A stretch of 12,374 nucleotides of DNA. Source: Sphingomicrobium sp. (GTDB taxonomy: Bacteria > Pseudomonadota > Alphaproteobacteria > Sphingomonadales > Sphingomonadaceae). The position numbers and the translations under genes are program-made. The stretch is from the NCBI GenBank assembly GCA_030146725.1, contig JASLBJ010000067.1:1-12374 (forward strand). Direction: 5' to 3'. Below the pieces are notes generated by a model, which searched no databases, was not told the DNA's origin, and saw only the letters and a program-made list of their open reading frames with translations. Below are positions 7,285-12,374 of this stretch, piece by piece (positions within the stretch are counted from its first letter, which is position 1; the number at the start of each line of letters is the position of its first letter).

Positions 7285-8349
7285 TTAGCGAACTCCCACC
7301 GGAACGACCGTGACGGTATTGCCGCGGGTGACCCGAACCACCGGTCCGGCGTAGACCGGAGCGGCGCTCGGAGCGGGGCCGGCGGCCGCAGCCGGAGCCG
7401 CTCCGCTGCGAATGGCGCTGGCCAGGCCGGCAAGCGGATCGGGGGCCGGGTTCCCGCGCTGCACGACCCGCGCCGGAACTGTTCGCCGCTGGAAACGCGA
7501 CACGTCCCCGCCGGTCGTGAACGTGGTGTTCGTGTCCATCGGCCGGTTGGCCACCGCGAGCAGCATCCGCCGCTCCTCGATCGGGTCGGTGCCCGGAGGC
7601 AATTCGACTTCGCCCGCCGCTACCGCCCGTTCGAGCTCGGCACTATTGTCGGCGATCGAGCGCAGTGACAGCGACAGGGTGCCAAGGCTCTGCGCGACGG
7701 CGACCTTCTCGGAAATGCGCGGCGTGGCCTCCATCGTCACGTTCGAGAACGTCTTGACCTCGATCTTGCCCTCCGCGTCCTTGCTGTCGGTGCGCTGGTC
7801 GGTGGCAAGCACGCGGATGTTGCGGACGATCGTCTCGGACACCTTGAGCGGCGGTCCGTCGCCGCCGCCCTCGACCTCCTGGGTGAGGACGATATCGACG
7901 CGGTCGCCAGGGAAGATGAAACCCGCCACTCCGGTTGAAGCATTAACCGGAACGGTTATTGCGCGCATTCCGGGGCCAAGCGCCGCGGCCAGGAACCCAC
8001 GGTCGTTCGGTCCGACGAGCGAGCCCCGGGTCAGCGGTTGCCCGGCGGTGACCGGATTGCGCACGACGGTGCCGAGCAGCTTGGCAACGTCGTCGCCCGT
8101 GCCCTCGAGATAATAGGCCTGCTGGAGCAGCTCCTTGGGCCAGGGCTGGTAGCCGAGCGCCTCCACATCGATGATCGTCCCGACTGCGAGCGCCTTGCGC
8201 GCGACCAGCACCTTGGGCCCCAGCGGCACGGCCTGCGCAGCAAGCGCCTGCTGCGCGCCGGCTCCCGCAAACATGGTCCGGGCCATGACCGCGGTGACCA
8301 CCGCAATCACTAAGGCTCCGACCAGAAGCACGATCTTCCTGACATTCAT
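7285..8349 (-). CDS. cpaB: Flp pilus assembly protein CpaB (RcpC), SAF domain
   Basis: From ATG 8347-8349 the product is 354 residues. CpaB/RcpC is an inner-membrane-anchored periplasmic protein of the Tad system, thought to act with the secretin. Residues 5-23 are a hydrophobic anchor (IVLLVGALVIAVVTAV). The SAF domain lies at about 46-111 (KVLVARKALAVGTIID, GTVVRNPVTAGQPLTRGSLV), followed by the RcpC region with AITVPVNASTGVAGFIFPGD and RVDIVLTQ. A Pro-Ala-Gly-rich linker at ~300-335 precedes a short C-terminal strand-like end. GTG 8374-8376 would add nine residues; the ATG is preferred because GGGAGA lies ten bases upstream and the anchor then starts near the N-terminus. It is the first gene of the visible operon; no pilin or prepilin peptidase gene lies upstream of it. 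Confidence 0.94.
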   Translation of the reverse strand: MNVRKIVLLVGALVIAVVTAVMARTMFAGAGAQQALAAQAVPLGPKVLVARKALAVGTIIDVEALGYQPWPKELLQQAYYLEGTGDDVAKLLGTVVRNPVTAGQPLTRGSLVGPNDRGFLAAALGPGMRAITVPVNASTGVAGFIFPGDRVDIVLTQEVEGGGDGPPLKVSETIVRNIRVLATDQRTDSKDAEGKIEVKTFSNVTMEATPRISEKVAVAQSLGTLSLSLRSIADNSAELERAVAAGEVELPPGTDPIEERRMLLAVANRPMDTNTTFTTGGDVSRFQRRTVPARVVQRGNPAPDPLAGLASAIRSGAAPAAAAGPAPSAAPVYAGPVVRVTRGNTVTVVPVGVR

Positions 8350-8578
8350 GGCGCAATCGTCTCCCGTCAAGGGCACCGTCCGTTGGCTTCCCTATCAGCC
8401 AGATTGGTTAAGATATCGTTGGGCGAGAATCGCAGAGCCATCGCCCTGCTCGCCACCCGATCACCGCCGCCGCGCCCCGCAACAGCGCGACAGGCCAACC
8501 GCAACCGCGGCCATCCAGCGTTGCTCGGCGCTTCACCCCTAGACGGCGCGCCTCTCGAAACCGTAACCCGCTGGCGTG
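8350..8578. promoter_or_regulatory. Divergent 5' region between cpaB and the D-amino-acid dehydrogenase
   Basis: This 229-bp stretch holds the start-proximal DNA of two divergent genes, so promoters for the pilus operon (-) and possibly the oxidoreductase (+) should lie here. I see no convincing -35/-10 pair. Within it, TTAACC on the minus strand (bases 8406-8411) matches a half-site of the alphaproteobacterial CtrA box (TTAA-N7-TTAA), but I find no second half at the right spacing. Local AT-richness around 8400-8420 fits a promoter. Nothing else is recognisable. Confidence 0.35.
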
Positions 8579-9685
8579 ATGGCGCTCCACGACCCAGCAG
8601 CCGACTGCGACGTCCTGATCATCGGCGGCGGGATCGCCGGCGCCGGTCTTGGCGCCGCGCTTACCGGCCGCACGCGGGTCGTGCTGGCCGAAGCCGAGGA
8701 CCAGTGCGGCTATCATTCGACCGGCCGCTCGGCCGCCTTCTGGCTCGAAAGCTATGGCGGCGCCGAGGTCGCGCGGCTGACCGCCGCATCCCACCCTTTC
8801 CTTGCCGATCCGCCCGCCGACTTCGCGCAAGCCTCGTTCCTCCGCACCCGCGGTGCGCTGCATCTCTCGCAGCAGGGCTGGGCAGCGGTCCCCGACAGCG
8901 TCGCGGTCCGCCGCGTCGAGCGCCCCGAACTCGAGCGGATGATCCCCGGACTCCGCCCGCAGTGGCGCCAGGCCCTGCTCGAACCGGGCTGCGCGGACAT
9001 CGACGTCGCCGCGCTCCACGCCGCCTTTCTTCGCCATTTCACCAGGCAAGGCGGATCGGTCACGACGGCGAAACGCCTGCGCTCCGCTCGGTTCGACGGC
9101 CGCTGGACCGTGGCGTTCGACGACGGCTCTGAAGTGACCGCGGCGGTGCTGGTCAACGCCGCCGGAGCCTGGGCCGACGAGGTCGCGGCCGCGTCCGGCG
9201 TCGCACCGCTCGGGATCGCGCCCAAGCGCCGGACGATGGTCCAGCTGCGCGTCGGTCGGACCGGCCTTCGCGACCTGCCCCTGGTCGGCGATGCCGACGG
9301 CACCTTCTACTTCAAGGGCGAGGGCGACAGCAGCATCTGGCTGAGCCCGCACGACGAGATCGCCTGCGACCCGTGCGACGCCGCGCCCGAGGAGATCGAC
9401 GTCGCCACCGCGATCCACCGGTTCGAGACTGTTGTCGACTGGCCGGTCGAGGCGGTCGAACGACGCTGGGCAGGCCTGCGCAGTTTCGCGCCCGACCGCC
9501 TGCCGGTCCTTGGCTTCGACCGCCGCAACCCGCGCTTTTTCTGGTGCGCGGGGCAGGGGGGCTTCGGAATCCAGACCGCCCCCGCCGCTTCCCACATGGC
9601 TGCGGCGCTGCTGCTCGGCGAGGAGCCCGACGCGGCGGTCGCGCACATCGACCCGGGGCCCTTTTCGCCGACGCGTTTCGCCTGA
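8579..9685 (+). CDS. FAD-dependent D-amino-acid dehydrogenase, DauA-like (DAO family)
   Basis: From ATG 8579 the product is 368 residues; the codon before is GTG 8576, an alternative start. The protein is a DAO-family flavoenzyme of the kind that oxidises D-amino acids to imino acids, which hydrolyse to keto acids and ammonia. The FAD-binding Rossmann motif is GGGIAGAG (16-23), with Glu38 ending strand 2. GYHSTGRSAA (44-53), VLVNAAGAWADEVA, PLGIAPKRRTM, WAGLRSFAPDRLPVLG and CAGQGGFGIQTAPA follow the order seen in Pseudomonas D-arginine dehydrogenase DauA. Aligning from memory with DauA (constant offset +6), Tyr53 is kept as Tyr59, but His48 becomes Phe54 and Glu87, which binds the arginine guanidinium, becomes Ala93. 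D-Arg is therefore an unlikely preferred substrate. No Shine-Dalgarno is evident. The GH51 gene follows 59 bp downstream. Confidence 0.85.
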   Translation: MALHDPAADCDVLIIGGGIAGAGLGAALTGRTRVVLAEAEDQCGYHSTGRSAAFWLESYGGAEVARLTAASHPFLADPPADFAQASFLRTRGALHLSQQGWAAVPDSVAVRRVERPELERMIPGLRPQWRQALLEPGCADIDVAALHAAFLRHFTRQGGSVTTAKRLRSARFDGRWTVAFDDGSEVTAAVLVNAAGAWADEVAAASGVAPLGIAPKRRTMVQLRVGRTGLRDLPLVGDADGTFYFKGEGDSSIWLSPHDEIACDPCDAAPEEIDVATAIHRFETVVDWPVEAVERRWAGLRSFAPDRLPVLGFDRRNPRFFWCAGQGGFGIQTAPAASHMAAALLLGEEPDAAVAHIDPGPFSPTRFA

Positions 9686-9744
9686 CCCGGAACCCGCTCG
9701 CAGCGTCTCTCCGTGCGTGCCATACAGCCAAAAAGGGGACACGA

Positions 9745-11304
9745 ATGACCGCCTGGACGACGCTTGCCGCAGCACTTCTCATCGCACTGTCGGCAACACC
9801 CGCCGCGGCGGAATTCCGCGCCAGCGCGTCGGTCGACACAAAGGCGCCGGGAACCCGCATCGCGCCCGAGATCTACGGCCAGTTCGCCGAGCAGCTTGGA
9901 ACCGGGATCAACGGCGGCATCTGGGTCGGCGAGGGCTCGTCGATCCCCAACATCCGCGGCTACCGGCGCGACGTCGTCGAGGCGTTGCAGCGCCTCAAGG
10001 TGCCCGTCGTGCGCTGGCCCGGCGGCTGCTACGCCGACATCTACCGCTGGCGCGACGGCATCGGCCCGCGTTCCGCGCGCCCGATCACGCTCAACAAATG
10101 GTGGGGCAACACCGAGGAGGCCAACCAGTTCGGAAGCCATGAGTTCTTCGACTTCGCCGAGCTGATCGGGGCGAAGGCCTATCTCAACATCAATGTCGGC
10201 ACCGGAACTCCGGGCGAGGCGCGCGACTGGGTCGAATATCTCAGTTCCCCGAGCAACAGCCGTCTCGCGAGCGAACGCCGTGCCAACGGCCGCGCGAAGC
10301 CCTACAAGATCGACTATATCGGGATCGGCAACGAGATGTGGGGCTGCGGCGGCAACCTCAAGGTCGAGGAGTTCGCGCCGATGGTGCGGATGTACTCGAC
10401 CTTCCTGCGCGAAACGCCCGGACCAAAGGTGATCGCCGGCGGTCCGACCGGCGACGATTATCGCTGGACCGAAGTGCTGATGGAGAGCTCGCGCGGCCAG
10501 ATCGACGCGATCTCGCTGCACTACTACACGCTGCCGACCGGCGACTGGGCGAAGAAGGGCCCGGCGATCGGCTTCACCGCCGCGGAATGGACGGCGACGC
10601 TCGCCCGCACGCGGCAGGTCGAAACGATGATCGTCGGCCACGATCAGCGCATGGACAAGCACGATCCCGCCAACAAGCTCGGGCTGATGGTCGCCGAATG
10701 GGGCAGCTGGTACGACGCGACTCCCGGCACCAACGCGGCGTTCCTCCAGCAGGAGAACACTCTTCGCGATGCGCTGATCGCAGCAACCAACTTCCACATC
10801 TTTCACCGCCATGCGGATCGCGTGCACATGGGCAATATCGCGCAGATGGTGAACGTGCTCCAGGCGATGATCCTGACCGACGGGCCGCGCATGGTGCTGA
10901 CCCCGACCTACCACGCGTTCCGAATGTACCAGCCGTTCCAGGGCGCGCTCGCGCTACCCGTCCAGATCACCACACCGCAAATCGGCCCCATCTCGAGCAG
11001 CGCGCCGCCGGGCACCGTCCCGGCGATCGACGTCACCGCGGCGCGCGACGCATCGGGAGCGGTCCACGTCGCACTCGTCAACGCCGATCCGGCCGAGGCC
11101 GCAACCGTCGACCTTCAGCTGCCCGGCCTCGCCGGTCGCCGGATCGAGGGCGAAGTGCTGACCGCCGCCCGCACCGACTCGCTCAACAGCCTCGAAGGCC
11201 GCCGCGAAGTCGCCCCCGCGCCGTTCCGCGGAGCCAGCTGGCGCGGCGGCGTGCTGCGGGTCCGAATGCCGTCCAAAGCCATCGTCCGCCTGACACTCAG
11301 GTAA
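9745..11304 (+). CDS. Secreted alpha-L-arabinofuranosidase, glycoside hydrolase family 51
   Basis: The product is 519 residues. GH51 enzymes release terminal alpha-L-arabinofuranosyl residues from plant arabinans and arabinoxylans by a retaining mechanism. A Sec signal peptide is visible (LAAALLIALSATPAAA, cut near residue 22). The catalytic barrel contains IYGQFAEQLG, the conserved VVRWPGGCYAD (88-98), the acid/base Glu197 in GIGNEMWGCG, SLHYYTLP near the substrate site, and the likely nucleophile Glu318 in VAEWGSWYD. HRHADRVHMGNIAQMVNVLQ is also typical. The C-terminal ~120 residues form the beta-sandwich that closes the fold. ATG 9745 has AGGGG eight bases upstream; the same frame is open earlier but only as a shadow of the oxidoreductase gene. 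It faces rnhA across 18 bp. No sugar transporter or regulator is nearby, so it may act alone or with distant genes. Confidence 0.93.
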   Translation: MTAWTTLAAALLIALSATPAAAEFRASASVDTKAPGTRIAPEIYGQFAEQLGTGINGGIWVGEGSSIPNIRGYRRDVVEALQRLKVPVVRWPGGCYADIYRWRDGIGPRSARPITLNKWWGNTEEANQFGSHEFFDFAELIGAKAYLNINVGTGTPGEARDWVEYLSSPSNSRLASERRANGRAKPYKIDYIGIGNEMWGCGGNLKVEEFAPMVRMYSTFLRETPGPKVIAGGPTGDDYRWTEVLMESSRGQIDAISLHYYTLPTGDWAKKGPAIGFTAAEWTATLARTRQVETMIVGHDQRMDKHDPANKLGLMVAEWGSWYDATPGTNAAFLQQENTLRDALIAATNFHIFHRHADRVHMGNIAQMVNVLQAMILTDGPRMVLTPTYHAFRMYQPFQGALALPVQITTPQIGPISSSAPPGTVPAIDVTAARDASGAVHVALVNADPAEAATVDLQLPGLAGRRIEGEVLTAARTDSLNSLEGRREVAPAPFRGASWRGGVLRVRMPSKAIVRLTLR

Positions 11305-11322
11305 CGCACGCTGAGGTAGCGC

Positions 11323-11769
11323 CTAGCGCCGGTGCACTTCCGCCGCCGCACAGGCCAGCGCATCGACGCGGTCGTTCTCAGGGTGGCCGCTATGCCCCTT
11401 GACCCACTTCCACTCGATCCGGTGCTCGCCGACCGCCTCGAGCAGTTGCTGCCACAGCTCGGCATTCTTGACCGGCTTGCGATCGGCCGTGCGCCAGCCG
11501 TTCTTGCGCCAGCCATGGATCCACTTGGTAATCCCGTCGCGCACATAGATGCTGTCGGTGTGCAGCGCGACACGGCACGGCTTCTTGAGCGCCTCGAGCG
11601 CCTGGATCGCCGCCATCAGCTCCATCCGGTTGTTGGTCGTCAACGGCTCGCCCCCCGACAGCTCGCGCTCGCGCGCCCCCGAACGGATCAGCGCGCCCCA
11701 GCCGCCAGGCCCCGGATTGCCCTTGCACGCGCCATCGGTGAAAATATCAACTTGCGGCAGTTCAGACAT
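11323..11769 (-). CDS. rnhA: Ribonuclease HI
   Basis: The product is 148 residues, close to the 155 of E. coli RNase HI. It cuts the RNA strand of RNA-DNA hybrids in the cytosol, for example R-loops and primers. All catalytic residues are present at a constant offset of two from E. coli: Asp12 ([15 protein letters not shown]), Glu50 (NRMELMA), Asp72 (HTDSIYV), His126 ([10 protein letters not shown]) and Asp136 (RVDALA). The basic helix region [13 protein letters not shown] is also kept. ATG 11767-11769 is fixed by homology, but no clear Shine-Dalgarno precedes it; the bases before it are the edge of a palindromic repeat element. It lies on the same strand as ispH, 83 bp downstream. Confidence 0.97.
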   Translation of the reverse strand: MSELPQVDIFTDGACKGNPGPGGWGALIRSGARERELSGGEPLTTNNRMELMAAIQALEALKKPCRVALHTDSIYVRDGITKWIHGWRKNGWRTADRKPVKNAELWQQLLEAVGEHRIEWKWVKGHSGHPENDRVDALACAAAEVHRR

Positions 11770-11776
11770 CGAAGAT

Positions 11777-11842
11777 CGTCATTGCGAGCAATCCATCTTC
11801 GGAAAAGATGGATGTTTCGTCGCTTCGCTCCTCGCAATGACG
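11777..11842 (-). repeat. Nested palindromic interspersed repeat element between ispH and rnhA
   Basis: A perfect 12-bp inverted repeat, cgtcattgcgag at 11777-11788 and ctcgcaatgacg at 11831-11842, encloses a second perfect 9-bp inverted repeat, atccatctt at 11791-11799 and aagatggat at 11805-11813, with a 5-base loop. The right inter-arm part holds cgtcgcttcgctc. The whole can fold into a long cruciform or RNA hairpin. Arms of the tcattgcgag type recur as dispersed palindromic repeats in many proteobacterial genomes; I recognise the style, but copy number in this genome is not visible here. It fills most of the ispH-rnhA gap and ends 7 bp before the rnhA start codon, so it could terminate or attenuate transcription or shape rnhA translation. 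Confidence 0.85.
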
Positions 11843-11852
11843 GGGTCCACGC

Positions 11853-12374
11853 TCAGGCGACGAGCTCGCGTGGCAGCTTGAACACCATTCGCTCGGGATT
11901 GTGGTCGGCTTCCTCCTCGGTGACATCGAAGCGCTCGTGCAGCGCATCGATCACTTCGCGGATCAGTACTTCAGGCGCCGAAGCCCCCGCCGTCACGCCA
12001 AGCACCTCAGGCGCCCCAAGCCACGCCCAGTCGATGTCCGCAGCCCGCTCGACCAGCCGCGCCGGAACGTTCATCCGCTCGGCGACCTCGACCAGCCGCA
12101 GCGAGTTGCTGCTCTGCGGGGAGCCGATCACCAGCATCCGCTCGCACCGCCCGGCAATCGCCTTGACCGCCGCCTGGCGGTTCGACGTCGCGTAACAGAT
12201 GTCCTCGCTGCGCGGCACCCGGATCGCCGGAAAACGGGCCTTCAGCGCCTCGACGATGTCGCGTGTATCGTCGACCGACAGCGTCGTCTGCGTCAGGAAC
12301 GCCAGATTGTCCGCATCGGCAATCGCGACCGTGGCAACGTCCTCCGCGGTCTCGATCAGCGTCATCGACCCCGC
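11853..12374 (-). CDS. ispH: 4-hydroxy-3-methylbut-2-enyl diphosphate reductase, C-terminal part (5' end outside window)
   Basis: The frame is open to the window edge and ends at TGA (11855-11853), giving 173 residues of a protein usually about 310-330 long. IspH is the [4Fe-4S] enzyme that makes IPP and DMAPP in the last step of the MEP isoprenoid pathway. The visible part has LAFLTQTTLSVDDT with the conserved active-site Thr region, the cluster-ligand Cys in EDICYATSNRQ, the substrate-binding GSPQSSNSLRLVEVAE, and VLGVTAGASAPEVLIREVI. The first ATG in the fragment (12363-12365) is the internal GSMTLIE segment, not the true start. Two of the three cluster cysteines would lie in the missing half. 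rnhA follows on the same strand, separated by the palindromic element; thrB, often found between these two genes in alphaproteobacteria, is absent. Confidence 0.95.
   Translation of the reverse strand, partial: AGSMTLIETAEDVATVAIADADNLAFLTQTTLSVDDTRDIVEALKARFPAIRVPRSEDICYATSNRQAAVKAIAGRCERMLVIGSPQSSNSLRLVEVAERMNVPARLVERAADIDWAWLGAPEVLGVTAGASAPEVLIREVIDALHERFDVTEEEADHNPERMVFKLPRELVA

Noticed and set aside
8408..9775. 455-codon minus-strand frame antisense to the D-amino-acid dehydrogenase
   Set aside because: The plus strand encodes a complete flavoenzyme with all motifs in order, so this frame is a composition artefact.
9307..10914. 535-codon minus-strand frame antisense to the GH51 gene
   Set aside because: Shadow of a gene with a signal peptide, catalytic residues and a good ribosome site on the other strand.
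11305..11322. Possible terminator between the convergent GH51 gene and rnhA
   Set aside because: The gap is 18 bp with a short imperfect palindrome around CGCCTAGCGCC and no T-run, too weak to call.
11762..11947. 61-codon minus-strand frame running through the repeat element into the rnhA start
   Set aside because: Most of it is an out-of-frame shadow of the ispH end and the rest is repeat DNA; no ribosome site or homology is visible.

Overview
The window is about 12.4 kb of GC-rich DNA (roughly two-thirds G+C by eye). It looks like an alphaproteobacterial chromosome, most likely a sphingomonad. This rests on the CpaB-CpaC-CpaD-CpaE type of Tad pilus locus with a lipoprotein CpaD, the alphaproteobacterial style of GlyS with an acidic C-terminal insertion, and the ispH/rnhA neighbourhood. 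The genus is inference.

Layout. Bases 1-1326 (+) hold the C-terminal part of glyS, the glycyl-tRNA synthetase beta subunit, cut by the window start. It contains a ~300-bp tract of clearly lower GC and foreign-looking codon use. Bases 1363-1686 (-) encode a small membrane-anchored protein with a charged helix and a C-terminal Asp-rich motif. Bases 1776-8349 (-) are a compact operon of Tad/Flp pilus machinery, transcribed cpaB, cpaC, cpaD, cpaE, tadB, tadC. After a ~230-bp region holding the divergent start sites, bases 8579-9685 (+) encode a DauA-like FAD D-amino-acid dehydrogenase and 9745-11304 (+) a secreted GH51 alpha-L-arabinofuranosidase. Convergent to these lie rnhA (11323-11769, -) and the C-terminal half of ispH (11853-12374, -, cut by the window end). 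A nested palindromic repeat element separates rnhA from ispH.

How the genes work together. The six Tad genes supply an outer-membrane secretin (CpaC) with its lipoprotein partner (CpaD), a periplasmic assembly protein (CpaB), a localisation ATPase-like protein (CpaE) and the two inner-membrane platform proteins (TadB, TadC). Start and stop codons overlap or nearly touch (cpaB/cpaC TAAGATG, cpaD/cpaE TAATG), so translation is probably coupled. The secretion motor gene cpaF/tadA, normally between cpaE and tadB, is not there: only 53 bp separate them. Flp pilin, prepilin peptidase and the TadD-G pseudopilin genes are also outside the window. The remaining genes are unrelated housekeeping or catabolic functions.

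Most worth a second look: the missing cpaF at an otherwise intact junction; the palindromic element that reaches to within 7 bp of the rnhA start codon, where thrB is often found in related genomes; the low-GC mosaic tract inside glyS; the canonical-looking receiver residues in CpaE; and the altered substrate-pocket residues of the DauA-like enzyme. I found no CRISPR array, tRNA, rRNA, transposase or phage gene. I saw no clearly novel multi-gene system.
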